Part shown: positions 26,936 to 35,261 of the stretch, piece by piece | Position numbering within the stretch: position 1 is the stretch's first letter | Layout of the letters: each line of letters begins with the position of its first letter | The notes under the pieces: model-generated | What the model saw: only the letters and a program-made list of their open reading frames with translations | The model's database searches: none | What the model was told of the DNA's origin: nothing | Origin: Comamonadaceae bacterium | GTDB taxonomy: Bacteria > Pseudomonadota > Gammaproteobacteria > Burkholderiales > Burkholderiaceae_C | Assembly (NCBI GenBank): GCA_027485235.1 | Contig: JAIXRJ010000035.1 | Coordinates: 1 to 45,933 of the forward strand | Reading direction: 5' to 3' | DNA length: 45,933 bases | Program-made: the position numbers and the translations under genes

Positions 26936-28386
26936 TCGTCTTTTTTCTCGACCTTGCGTTCTGCCAATGTGGTGCTGGCTTTCACCGGCAGGCCCTTGAG
27001 TTGGTTCAAGGCTTGTTGCAATTGGAAGTCCTTGTCTGAACCGAACTCGGGCAGGCGACGTTCGGACAGGGGCTTCTTGGTGTCTTCTTCCAACTTTTTC
27101 ACAGCCTCTTCACGCGCTTTTTCACGCGCGGGATCCGGCTTTTCGTCTTCCGTGCCTTTGCCGTTGGCCAGGTGTTTTTGCAGATCGGCTTCCCGGGTGC
27201 GCAAAGCGGCAAACAAGTTGCCGTTTTCGGTCTCGTCCAGCATCACCTCGGGCACGATGCCTTTGGCTTGAATGGCCCGTCCATTGGGCGTGTAGTAGCG
27301 GGCTGTGGTGATTTTGAGCGCAGTGTCCGGACCCAGCTGGCGCACCGTCTGCACCGAGCCTTTGCCAAAAGTCTGGCTGCCCATCAGGGTGGCGCGTTTG
27401 TAGTCTTGCAAGGCGCCGGCCACGATCTCACTGGCCGAGGCCGAGCCTTCGTTGACCAGCACCACCAAAGGCACTTTCTTGAGCAAGCCCCCGGTCGCTT
27501 GCGTCAGGCGCTGGATCGGGTCGTTGCTGGCATTGCGACGCCAAAATTGGGGTGAGGCTTTGTAAGTGAACTTGCTTTCTGCGAGTTGGCCGTTGGTGGA
27601 GACCACGGTGACGTTTTCGGGCAGGAAAGCGGCCGACAAGGCCACGGCGGCGTCGAGCAGGCCACCCGGATCGTTGCGCAGGTCGAGCACCAGACCTTTG
27701 AGTTGGGGGGATTGCTTGACCAGGTCTTCGACTTTGCGGGCGAAGTCTTCCACGGTGCGCTCTTGGAATTGCGAAACACGGACCCAACCGTAATGCGGCT
27801 CAATGAGCTTGGTCTTGACCGATTGCGTCTTGATTTCCTCCCGCACGATGGTCACTGGGAAGGTGCGACTGTCATCCTTGCGGAAGACGGTCAAGACCAC
27901 TTTGGTGTTGGGCTCGCCGCGCATGCGTTTGACGGCTTCGCTCAGCGACAGGCCTTTGACGGCGGTGCTGTCGATTTTGGTGATCAGATCGTTGGGCTTG
28001 AGGCCGGCGCGGTCGGCTGGGGAGCCTTCAATCGGTGAAACGATCTTGATGAGTCCGTCTTCCTGGCTGATCTCAATGCCCACCCCGACAAACTTGCCGG
28101 AAGTGCCCTCGGAAAATTCCTTGAAACTCTTTTTGTCGAAATATTGCGAATGGGGGTCCAGGCTGGCCACCATGCCGGAGATCGCTTCGCTGATGAGTTT
28201 TTTCTCATCCACCGGTTCGACGTAATCGCTTTTGACCATGCCAAACACGGCCGCCAGTTGCTGCAACTCTTCCAGCGGCAAAGGCGCCATGTTGCCGCGT
28301 GCCACGGTTTGCAGTGACACGGTGGTGAGTGCTCCAGCCAAGGCACCAATGCTGAGCCAACCGACGATCTTGAGTTTCTGTCCCAT
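26932..28386 (-). CDS. ctpA: C-terminal processing peptidase (S41), CtpA
   Basis: A 484-residue periplasmic serine protease of family S41. Order: N-terminal anchor MGQKLKIVGWLSIGALAGALTTVSLQ, a helical cap (LEELQQLAAVFGMVKSDYVEP), a PDZ domain (about GVGIEISQEDGLIKIVSPIEGSPADRAGLK), then the protease core with DLRNDPGGLLDAAV, the catalytic Ser in NEGSASASEIVAGAL and the Lys in GSQTFGKGSVQT. The C-terminal 60 residues are charged. ATG 28386 is preferred over ATG 28404, which has no ribosome site. The gene follows gpmA by 127 bases and overlaps moeB by four. Confidence 0.93.
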   Translation of the reverse strand: MGQKLKIVGWLSIGALAGALTTVSLQTVARGNMAPLPLEELQQLAAVFGMVKSDYVEPVDEKKLISEAISGMVASLDPHSQYFDKKSFKEFSEGTSGKFVGVGIEISQEDGLIKIVSPIEGSPADRAGLKPNDLITKIDSTAVKGLSLSEAVKRMRGEPNTKVVLTVFRKDDSRTFPVTIVREEIKTQSVKTKLIEPHYGWVRVSQFQERTVEDFARKVEDLVKQSPQLKGLVLDLRNDPGGLLDAAVALSAAFLPENVTVVSTNGQLAESKFTYKASPQFWRRNASNDPIQRLTQATGGLLKKVPLVVLVNEGSASASEIVAGALQDYKRATLMGSQTFGKGSVQTVRQLGPDTALKITTARYYTPNGRAIQAKGIVPEVMLDETENGNLFAALRTREADLQKHLANGKGTEDEKPDPAREKAREEAVKKLEEDTKKPLSERRLPEFGSDKDFQLQQALNQLKGLPVKASTTLAERKVEKKDE

Positions 28387-28513
28387 ATTGCTATTCTTTT
28401 CCATGTAGGAGATGCGGATCAATATACACCGCAGTCCCCGCCCCTGCAGGGTTGGGCCTGTAATGTCAGGTAAAGATCCCGGGCGTCCGTCCTCGCCGCC
28501 TGGGCTGTGGTCT

Positions 28514-29251
28514 TCAGGCCTTGCCCTGGCTGGCCACGGCGGCTGCCGCAGCCGATGCGGCTGCGGCATCGCCCAAGTAACAGTGGCGGATCGGCTTGAG
28601 GTTCTCGTCCAGCTCGTACACCAGCGGGATGCCGTTGGGGATGTTCAGGCCCACGATGTCCTTGTCGGAGATGCCGTCCAGGTACTTGATCAGGGCGCGG
28701 ATCGAATTGCCGTGGGCCGCGATCAGCACGCGCTTGCCGGCTTTGATGCTGGGGGCAATGCTGTCGTTCCAGGCGGGCAGCACGCGCTCCACGGTGTCTT
28801 TCAGGCATTCGGTCAAGGGCACCACCTCGGGGCTGGGGTAGCGGCGGTCGCTGCGCTCGCAGCGGGGATCGGTGGCTTCCAGGGCCGGTGGCGGGGTGTC
28901 GTAGCTGCGGCGCCAGACCAGCACCTGCTCGTCGCCGTATTGTTTGGCCATGTCGGCTTTGTTCAGGCCCTGCAGACCACCGTAGTGGCGCTCGTTCAGG
29001 CGGTAGTCCTTGACCACGGGCAGCCAGGTGCGGTCCATCTCGTCCAGGGTCAGCCACAGGGTGCGGATGGCGCGCTTGAGCACCGAGGTGTAGCACAGGT
29101 CAAAGTCCCAGCCTTCGGCCTTGAGCAGTTGGCCGGCCGACATGGCTTGGGAGACGCCGGTGGGGGTCAGGTCCACATCGGTCCAGCCGGTGAAGCGGTT
29201 TTCAAGGTTCCAGGTGGATTCGCCGTGGCGGATCAAGACAAGTTTGTACAT
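28514..29251 (-). CDS. gpmA: 2,3-bisphosphoglycerate-dependent phosphoglycerate mutase
   Basis: Glycolytic enzyme interconverting 3- and 2-phosphoglycerate. A 245-residue dPGM with the phosphohistidine motif [28 protein letters not shown]-type sequence ([10 protein letters not shown]), [14 protein letters not shown], and the second active-site His in [15 protein letters not shown]. The start ATG 29251 gives the conserved [11 protein letters not shown]; nine upstream codons in the open frame are not part of the gene. The C-terminal end is Ala-rich. It is the first gene of the gpmA-ctpA-moeB run and is divergent from the rhodanese gene, with 116 bases between. Confidence 0.96.
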   Translation of the reverse strand: MYKLVLIRHGESTWNLENRFTGWTDVDLTPTGVSQAMSAGQLLKAEGWDFDLCYTSVLKRAIRTLWLTLDEMDRTWLPVVKDYRLNERHYGGLQGLNKADMAKQYGDEQVLVWRRSYDTPPPALEATDPRCERSDRRYPSPEVVPLTECLKDTVERVLPAWNDSIAPSIKAGKRVLIAAHGNSIRALIKYLDGISDKDIVGLNIPNGIPLVYELDENLKPIRHCYLGDAAAASAAAAAVASQGKA

Positions 29252-29367
29252 GGGGGAAAAAGCAGCAGTGGCTGTCAAAAAACAAAGGACAAGGCAGCCA
29301 TTTTAGAATCGAGCCTTGGCGGCCCGCTGTCGGGTCGGTATTTTGATGCCTTACAAAGGTTTGTTTC

Positions 29368-29769
29368 GTGAAATTTCTCCTCGATAACTGGATGTTGATC
29401 GCCGTGGCTCTGGCCTCGGGCGTGGCTTTGATGGTGCCTGTGCTGGGCAAGGGCACTGGCCTGAGCCCGCAAGACATGGTGCAACTGATGAACCGTGAAA
29501 AAGCCGTGGTCATCGATGTGTGTGAGCCCGATGAGTTCGCCAAGGGCCATGTGATCGGTGCCAAAAACTTGCCTTTGGGCGAACTGGAGGCCAAGCTGGC
29601 ACAAACCGTCAAGAACAAAGCCATGCCCGTGGTCATGGTCTGCCAAGTGGGCGCCCGCTCGGCGCGTGCAGCCGCCACCGCCAAAAAGCTGGGTTACGAC
29701 AATGTGCAATCTCTTGCTGGGGGCCTCAAGGCTTGGCAAGCGGCCAGCATGCCGATTGAAAAGGCCTGA
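29368..29769 (+). CDS. Rhodanese-like protein, membrane anchored
   Basis: A 133-residue single-domain rhodanese with an N-terminal hydrophobic anchor (LLDNWMLIAVALASGVALMVPVLG). The domain carries AVVIDVCEPDEFAKGHVIGAKNLPLG and the active-site Cys in VVMVCQVGARSARAAA, close to the usual six-residue loop. It would move sulfane sulfur or act in redox repair at the membrane. The start is GTG 29368. grxC follows by 11 bases, then secB and gpsA, an arrangement widespread in betaproteobacteria. A TAGAAT at 29304-29309 may be its -10 element. Confidence 0.9.
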   Translation: MKFLLDNWMLIAVALASGVALMVPVLGKGTGLSPQDMVQLMNREKAVVIDVCEPDEFAKGHVIGAKNLPLGELEAKLAQTVKNKAMPVVMVCQVGARSARAAATAKKLGYDNVQSLAGGLKAWQAASMPIEKA

Positions 29770-29780
29770 AAGGAAGCCGC

Positions 29781-30041
29781 ATGCAAGCCGTCAAGATGTA
29801 CACCACCGCCGTCTGCCCTTTCTGCATTCGGGCCAAACAACTGCTCAAGTCCAAAGGCGTTGAGCAAATTGAAGAAATCCGCATTGACCTGGACCCCGTC
29901 CAGCGTGACCACATGATGCAGGCCACCGGCCGGCGCACCGTGCCGCAAATCTACGTGGGCGATACCCATGTGGGCGGCTGTGACGACTTGATGTCGCTCG
30001 ACGCCAAGGGCGGGCTTGTGCCTTTGCTGCAAGGCGCCTGA
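29781..30041 (+). CDS. grxC: Glutaredoxin 3
   Basis: An 86-residue dithiol glutaredoxin using glutathione to reduce disulfides. The active site is CPFC (TAVCPFCIRAKQLL), compared with CPYC in E. coli GrxC. The cis-Pro segment RRTVPQIYVGDTHVGGCDDLM is standard for class 1. Size is typical. It sits 11 bases after the rhodanese gene, and secB starts 119 bases downstream. Confidence 0.95.
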   Translation: MQAVKMYTTAVCPFCIRAKQLLKSKGVEQIEEIRIDLDPVQRDHMMQATGRRTVPQIYVGDTHVGGCDDLMSLDAKGGLVPLLQGA

Positions 30042-30160
30042 GATCCCCATTTTGGAGGCCAGTGGGTCCTGCGGGATCCCTGGCTTGATCGCGGATAATT
30101 CCGCTGTTTCATTCTGGGCAGTCATTTGGGATTGCCCGCCACTTCATCCAGAGAGCGACC

Positions 30161-30622
30161 ATGTCCGAGACCACCAACACCCCACCCGCCCAAGACCCCG
30201 TTTTCCAGATCCAACGCATTTACATGAAGGAAGCTTCGCTGGAGCAACCCAATTCGCCGGCCATCCTGATCGAACAGCAGCAGCCCAGCGTGGACATTCA
30301 ACTGGGTGTGGAAGCCACTCCCGTGGCCGACGGCGTGTTTGAGGTCTGCGTGACCGCCACCGTGCACACCAAAATCGCCGACAAGACCGTGTTCCTGGCC
30401 GAATGCAAGCAAGGCGGCATCTTCGAGATTCGCAACGTGCCCGAAGACCAGATGGGCGCCATCATGGGCATCGCTTGCCCACAAATCGTCTACCCCTATT
30501 TGCGGGGCAACGTGGCGGACCTGATCACCCGCGCTGGCTTCCCGCCTGTGCACTTGGCCGAGATCAACTTCCAGGCCATGTACGAGCAGCAGCAAGCACA
30601 ATCTGCTTCAACTCAGCAGTAA
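30161..30622 (+). CDS. secB: Protein-export chaperone SecB
   Basis: A 153-residue tetrameric chaperone that keeps presecretory proteins unfolded and hands them to SecA. Recognisable parts are [21 protein letters not shown], the SecA-contact strand region and the C-terminal [33 protein letters not shown]. The short tail ends in Gln/Ser-rich residues rather than a zinc-rich motif. gpsA begins 18 bases after the stop, the conserved secB-gpsA pair also known from enterobacteria. Confidence 0.97.
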   Translation: MSETTNTPPAQDPVFQIQRIYMKEASLEQPNSPAILIEQQQPSVDIQLGVEATPVADGVFEVCVTATVHTKIADKTVFLAECKQGGIFEIRNVPEDQMGAIMGIACPQIVYPYLRGNVADLITRAGFPPVHLAEINFQAMYEQQQAQSASTQQ

Positions 30623-30640
30623 ATCTCAGGGCTTTGGCTG

Positions 30641-31639
30641 ATGCGCATCACGTTGATAGGCGCAGGCGCCTGGGGTACGGCCATGGCGATGGCGGCTTGC
30701 CGCAGCTCTGGCCACGCGGTGCGGCTGCACGCCCGCGACGAGTTGCAAGCCGCAGCCCTGCGCCATCAGGGCCAAAACCTCAAATACCTGCCGGGCGTTG
30801 ACTTGCCCTCCAGCCTGAGCATCCTGAGCGGCCCTTTGGCGCCCCTGGTGGCGCAGGCTCAGCCGCCAGACCTGTTCATTGTCGCCACGCCCATGTCGGG
30901 CCTGCGCAGCACTTTGCAGGACTTGCAAACGGTGACCGGCCCAGTGGCCTGGCTGTGCAAGGGCTTGGAGTCCGGCACGGGCCTCATGCCGCACGAAGTG
31001 CAAGCCCAAGTGGCACCCCATTTGCAGGCCGGTGCCCTGAGTGGCCCAAGTTTCGCCCTCGAAGTGGCCCGCTGCCAACCCACCGCTTTGGTGGCCGCAA
31101 GCGGCCATGCCACGGTTCGGGAGGCTTTGGTGCAAGCCTTTCACAGCTCGGCTTTGCGGGTGTACGCCAACCACGACATCGTGGGGGTGGAAGTGGGTGG
31201 AGCCGTGAAAAACGTGTTGGCCATTGCCACCGGCCTGTGTGATGGCCTGGACCTGGGGCTGAACGCCCGCGCAGCCCTCATCACACGCGGGCTGGCCGAA
31301 ATGACCCGCCTCGGTCTGGCCTTGGGCGCCAAGGCCGAAACATTCATGGGCCTGTCGGGTCTGGGCGACTTGGTGTTGACGGCCACTGGCGACTTGAGCC
31401 GCAACCGCAAAGTGGGTCTGGCCTTGGCGCAAGGCCTGTCTGTGCAACAGGCCGTGGACGCGCTCGGTCATGTCGCCGAAGGCGTTTACAGCGCCCGCAC
31501 CGTGGCGCAACGGGCGCAAAGCCTGGGTGTGGACATGCCGATCACCGATGCTGTGGTGGCCTTGCTGGACGGACGCCTGCAAGCCCGAGAAGCGGTGCAG
31601 GTGCTGATGGACCGCGGGCCACGCGGCGAATCGGTCTGA
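30641..31639 (+). CDS. gpsA: Glycerol-3-phosphate dehydrogenase [NAD(P)+]
   Basis: Reduces dihydroxyacetone phosphate to sn-glycerol 3-phosphate for phospholipid synthesis. A 332-residue protein with the Rossmann motif [14 protein letters not shown] at the N-terminus, the [14 protein letters not shown] and [11 protein letters not shown] segments, the catalytic Lys in [15 protein letters not shown] and [16 protein letters not shown] near the substrate site. Last gene of the rhodanese-grxC-secB-gpsA unit. Its stop faces the scpA stop with only seven bases between, so transcripts must overlap or end inside the neighbour. Confidence 0.96.
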   Translation: MRITLIGAGAWGTAMAMAACRSSGHAVRLHARDELQAAALRHQGQNLKYLPGVDLPSSLSILSGPLAPLVAQAQPPDLFIVATPMSGLRSTLQDLQTVTGPVAWLCKGLESGTGLMPHEVQAQVAPHLQAGALSGPSFALEVARCQPTALVAASGHATVREALVQAFHSSALRVYANHDIVGVEVGGAVKNVLAIATGLCDGLDLGLNARAALITRGLAEMTRLGLALGAKAETFMGLSGLGDLVLTATGDLSRNRKVGLALAQGLSVQQAVDALGHVAEGVYSARTVAQRAQSLGVDMPITDAVVALLDGRLQAREAVQVLMDRGPRGESV

Positions 31640-31646
31640 GCGGACT

Positions 31647-32501
31647 TCAGTTCGGGGTGTAGGCCAGCCGCACGTAAATCGGCGCAAAGGCCTCGGCTTG
31701 GGTGATCTCGATCAGGGTTTCCTTGGCCAGCTCCAGCAGGGCGATGAAGGTGACCACCAACACCGGCACGCCCAAGCTGGGGTCGAACAGGTGTTCAAAT
31801 TCCACGAATTTGCGGCCTTGCAGGTGCTTGAGCACGATGGTCATGTGTTCACGCACGCTGAGCTCTTCTCGGCTGATTTTGTGGTGCTGGACCAGTCGGG
31901 CGCGTTGGAGGATGTCGCGCCAGGCCGACTGCAATTCGTCCAGGTTCACATCCGGGAAACGGGGTTGCAGGCTTTGTTCAATGTAGACCTCGGCCTTGAT
32001 GAAATCACGGCCGAAATGCGGAAGTTGGTTGAGTTGCATCGAAGCCAGCTTCATCTGCTCGTATTCCAGCAGGCGGCGCACCAATTCGGCCCGCGGGTCT
32101 TCGGCCTCTTCGCCCTCGGGCGCTCTTTTGGGCGGCAGCAGCATGCGCGACTTGATCTCGATCAGCATGGCCGCCATCAAGAGGTATTCGGCGGCCAACT
32201 CCAGGTTGCGCTGACGGATTTCGTCGACATAGCTCAGGTACTGGCGCGTCACGCCCGCCATGGGGATGTCGAGGATGTTGAAGTTTTGCTTGCGGATCAG
32301 GTAGAGCAGCAAGTCCAGCGGACCTTCGAAGGCTTCCAGAAACACCTCCAACGCATCCGGCGGGATGTACAGGTCGCTGGGCATGGCGAACAAGGGTTCA
32401 CCATACAAGCGTGCCAGTGCCACTTGGTCGACCACGGTAGGCATGACCGCACTGGCAGTGCCTTCTGGCAGCAGCAAAGATTGGGGGGTGTCGGTGCTCA
32501 C
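31647..32501 (-). CDS. scpA: Segregation and condensation protein ScpA
   Basis: Kleisin subunit that bridges the SMC dimer with ScpB in chromosome condensation. The core begins LEVFLEAFEGPLDLLLYLIRKQNFNILDIPM, the ScpA hallmark, followed by YLLMAAMLIEIKSRMLLPP and the C-terminal winged helix with VTFIALLELAKETLIEITQ. The start is uncertain: GTG 32501 gives 284 residues and matches the extended N-terminus I recall for Burkholderiales; ATG 32444 would remove 19. scpB is not adjacent. A DUF3460 gene lies 10 bases upstream, probably co-transcribed. Confidence 0.92.
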   Translation of the reverse strand: MSTDTPQSLLLPEGTASAVMPTVVDQVALARLYGEPLFAMPSDLYIPPDALEVFLEAFEGPLDLLLYLIRKQNFNILDIPMAGVTRQYLSYVDEIRQRNLELAAEYLLMAAMLIEIKSRMLLPPKRAPEGEEAEDPRAELVRRLLEYEQMKLASMQLNQLPHFGRDFIKAEVYIEQSLQPRFPDVNLDELQSAWRDILQRARLVQHHKISREELSVREHMTIVLKHLQGRKFVEFEHLFDPSLGVPVLVVTFIALLELAKETLIEITQAEAFAPIYVRLAYTPN

Positions 32502-32511
32502 ACAACGAGGC

Positions 32512-32715
32512 TCAGGCCTTGGTCTGGTACACGTAAGGTTTTTGGGCCACGCGGCCTTGTTTGAATTCAGCCTGGATGTCGCGGTCGATCGCCTTGTCCC
32601 ACAGCAAACCACGACCTTGGCGCTGTTCGGCTTCGAGCTCGGGGCGCTGGGCCTTGAGCTGGTCAATGAACTGGGTGGTGTCGGAGGCGTAATCGGGGCG
32701 GCGGAAAAAGGACAT
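32512..32715 (-). CDS. DUF3460-family small protein
   Basis: A 67-residue protein beginning MSFFRRPDYASDTTQFIDQLK and ending KQGRVAQKPYVYQTKA, the conserved pattern of DUF3460, a family essentially confined to betaproteobacteria. It has no signal peptide or membrane helix and no known function. ATG 32715 gives the canonical N-terminus, three residues inside the open frame. It precedes scpA by 10 bases. Confidence 0.88.
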   Translation of the reverse strand: MSFFRRPDYASDTTQFIDQLKAQRPELEAEQRQGRGLLWDKAIDRDIQAEFKQGRVAQKPYVYQTKA

Positions 32716-32795
32716 GGCGGGCAACTCGTGAGGGGCAATGGCAAAAGGGTTTCAGCAGCCCCTGAAGAGAGCCCCAAAACCAGAATGGCACCATT

Positions 32796-34475
32796 TTAAC
32801 GGGCCGGGTCTGCGCCCAGGCGGACGGCCAAGGCCAGGCTGCTGCCCAGGTCGGGCTGCAGGAGCTCTTTGACATGGGCCATCAGGCCACTGCGCACAGC
32901 CATGTCCAGCGGCTGGTGGGCCAAGCCGCACACGATGAGCCGCACCTGTTTTTTGCGACAGGTCTCGACCAGGTTCATCAACGCATCGGCCCCGGACGAG
33001 TCGATGTAAATCACGTTTTTCAGGTCCAGTACCAGCGTGGGTGTGCTGATCTTGTCTTCGATGGCCTCCACCAGCTTGACGGCCCCGAAAAACAGTGCAC
33101 CGTACAAGCGCCAGGCCTGCACCTGGTGTTCACATCCGGCCAGAGTTGGCTGCTCGGTGCGGGTCACGCCCTCGCAGCGGCTCAGGCTGGAAATGCGGTA
33201 AATGAAGGTCAGGCAAGCGGCGATCAGGCCCACTTCGACGGCCACCGTCAGGTCAAACACCACGGTGAGGAAAAACACCGCCAGAAGGGTGACGCGGTAG
33301 GGCAGGCGGTACTGGCGCAGGTGCACAAACTCACGCCATTCGCCCATGTTCCAGGCCACAAACATCAAGATCGCTGCCAGCGCCGCCAGCGGTATGTGCC
33401 CAGCCAAGGGGGCGGCCGCCAGCACCACAGCCAACAAGGACAGCGCATGCACCATGCCGGAAATGGGTGTGGTACCGCCGCTTTGGATGTTGGTCACGGT
33501 GCGGGCAATGGTGCCGGTGGCAGGCATGCCGCCAAAAAAAGGCGTCACGAAATTGGCGACGCCCTGCGCCATCAGCTCTTGGTTGGGGTCGTGTCGGTCA
33601 CCGATCATGCTGTCGGCAATGCGCGCGCACAGCAGCGATTCAATGGCGCCCAAGAGCGCCAGGGTCAGCGTCGGCATGAGCAAAAAGCGGGCACTGTCCC
33701 AGCTGAATTCAGGCCAAGCAAAGCCAGGCACGGTCGCTGGAATGCCACCAAATTTGCTGCCAATGGTCTCCACAGGCAGGTTCAACAGCCAGGTGGTCAA
33801 AGTGGCCAACCCCAGCGCCACGATGGAGCCGGGCAGCATGCTGGCCCAGCGGTAGCGGGTGCGCTGCAGGCCTTGGCTGATGCGCAGCCAGCCGACCAGC
33901 AGCGACAAGGACGCCAGAGCCAGCAGCAGGGTGGCCAGATTGGCCGTGTGCAGGTTCAGCCACAGAGTTTTCAGGATGCCAAAGAAATCGGCCGGCATGG
34001 CAGCCACTTGGAGACCCAGAAAATCCTTGATTTGCGACAACATGATCAGCACCGCAATGCCGTTGGTGAAACCAATCACCACGGCCACCGGGATGAATCG
34101 GATCAAACTGCCCAGTCGGAAGAGACCCATCAAAAACAACAAAATCCCGGACATGGCGGTGGCCAAAATCAGGTTGGCCAAGCCATAGCGCTCAACGATG
34201 CCGTAGACGATCACGATGAAGGCCCCGGCCGGACCGCCGATTTGCACCCGGCTGCCCCCCAAGGCCGAAATCAAAAAGCCCGCAATGATCGCGGTGAACA
34301 GGCCTGCCTCGGGTTGGAGGCCGGAGGCGATGGCAAAGGCCATGGCCAGGGGCAGGGCCACCACACCCACGGTGAGGCCAGCGCCCACATCTTGGGTGAA
34401 ACGCGCGCGGTTGTAGCCGTGCAGGCTGTCGATCAAACGGGGGCGAAAAAAACGCGTGGCCCGCATCCAGTTCAT
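32796..34475 (-). CDS. SulP-family anion permease with STAS domain
   Basis: A 559-residue transporter with about 11 membrane helices starting RFTQDVGAGLTVGVVALPLAMAFAIASG, the SulP signature region, IGGPAGAFIVIVYGI, and a C-terminal STAS domain (QVQAWRLYGALFFGAVKLVEAIEDK to DLKNVIYIDSSGADALMNLVE). This group resembles BicA/DauA-like carriers; the cargo could be bicarbonate, sulfate or C4-dicarboxylates. It follows a DUF1275 gene by 30 bases, itself 18 bases after metG, so it may share the metG transcript. It differs strongly from the SulP at 20364-22049, so it is not a recent copy. Confidence 0.92.
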   Translation of the reverse strand: MNWMRATRFFRPRLIDSLHGYNRARFTQDVGAGLTVGVVALPLAMAFAIASGLQPEAGLFTAIIAGFLISALGGSRVQIGGPAGAFIVIVYGIVERYGLANLILATAMSGILLFLMGLFRLGSLIRFIPVAVVIGFTNGIAVLIMLSQIKDFLGLQVAAMPADFFGILKTLWLNLHTANLATLLLALASLSLLVGWLRISQGLQRTRYRWASMLPGSIVALGLATLTTWLLNLPVETIGSKFGGIPATVPGFAWPEFSWDSARFLLMPTLTLALLGAIESLLCARIADSMIGDRHDPNQELMAQGVANFVTPFFGGMPATGTIARTVTNIQSGGTTPISGMVHALSLLAVVLAAAPLAGHIPLAALAAILMFVAWNMGEWREFVHLRQYRLPYRVTLLAVFFLTVVFDLTVAVEVGLIAACLTFIYRISSLSRCEGVTRTEQPTLAGCEHQVQAWRLYGALFFGAVKLVEAIEDKISTPTLVLDLKNVIYIDSSGADALMNLVETCRKKQVRLIVCGLAHQPLDMAVRSGLMAHVKELLQPDLGSSLALAVRLGADPAR

Positions 34476-34505
34476 GGGTCTCTCATGTTTATTTTTGTCG
34501 GTCCA

Positions 34506-35243
34506 TTATGTGGCACGACCGCGCAGGTCCAGCAGCAAGGGTCGCAGGCACAAAATCCAGAGCGTGGCGGCCAACGGTACAGTGGTGATGTAGCCCCAGT
34601 GCTTGAAACCCAGTGCCCCCGTCAAGGCACCCAGAAAAAACCCCAGCACCAAGACCGACTGTACCCTCAGGCGCTGGCGGTCGGCACGCACCCTGTGCCC
34701 GTGTGGGCCCCGGTTCATGTACAAGAGTTTGCCCAGCTCGATGCCCAGGTCGGTCACCAATCCGGTGATGTGGGTGGTGCGAATCTCGGCCTTGGATATT
34801 TTGGTGATGACCGCGTTTTGCAGGCCCATGATGAAGCACAACAAAAGCACGGTGACCGGGACAAACAACTGCGACCAAGCGGCAATGGCAGTGCCAAAAA
34901 GTCCAAACACCAGCAAGGCGGCCGACTCCAGCAAAAGCGGCAGGCAGTAGCTGCTGCGAAGCTGCAGTCTCAGGCCCCAGTTGACCATGATGGCGGTGCA
35001 CATGGCCCCCGAAACAAAGGCCAGCAGGCAAACCACGCCCGCCAGCGCCAAGCTGATGTGGCCCAGCACCAGATCGTCGGCCACCGAGGACACAATGCCC
35101 GTCATGTGGGAGGTGTAGCTGCCCACCGCCAGAAAGCCGCCGGCGTTGGTGGCCCCGGCGACGAATGTCAGCACCAGTCCCAGCCGCAGATTCGCCTCAG
35201 GGCTTCGCTGCACATCGGTCCATCCACGGGGAGGGGGGAACAT
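34506..35243 (-). CDS. DUF1275 (YoaK-like) membrane protein
   Basis: A 245-residue protein of the DUF1275/YoaK family with about six hydrophobic segments. The characteristic parts are LTFVAGATNAGGFLAVGSYTSHMTGIVSSVADDLV and CFIMGLQNAVITKISKAEIRTTHITGLVTDLGIELGKLL, internal halves related to each other by the repeated S/T-H-M/I-TG pattern. The function is unknown; transport is likely. ATG 35243 lies 18 bases after the metG stop. Confidence 0.9.
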   Translation of the reverse strand: MFPPPRGWTDVQRSPEANLRLGLVLTFVAGATNAGGFLAVGSYTSHMTGIVSSVADDLVLGHISLALAGVVCLLAFVSGAMCTAIMVNWGLRLQLRSSYCLPLLLESAALLVFGLFGTAIAAWSQLFVPVTVLLLCFIMGLQNAVITKISKAEIRTTHITGLVTDLGIELGKLLYMNRGPHGHRVRADRQRLRVQSVLVLGFFLGALTGALGFKHWGYITTVPLAATLWILCLRPLLLDLRGRAT

Positions 35244-35261
35244 GTGCAGCTTTGCATCGGT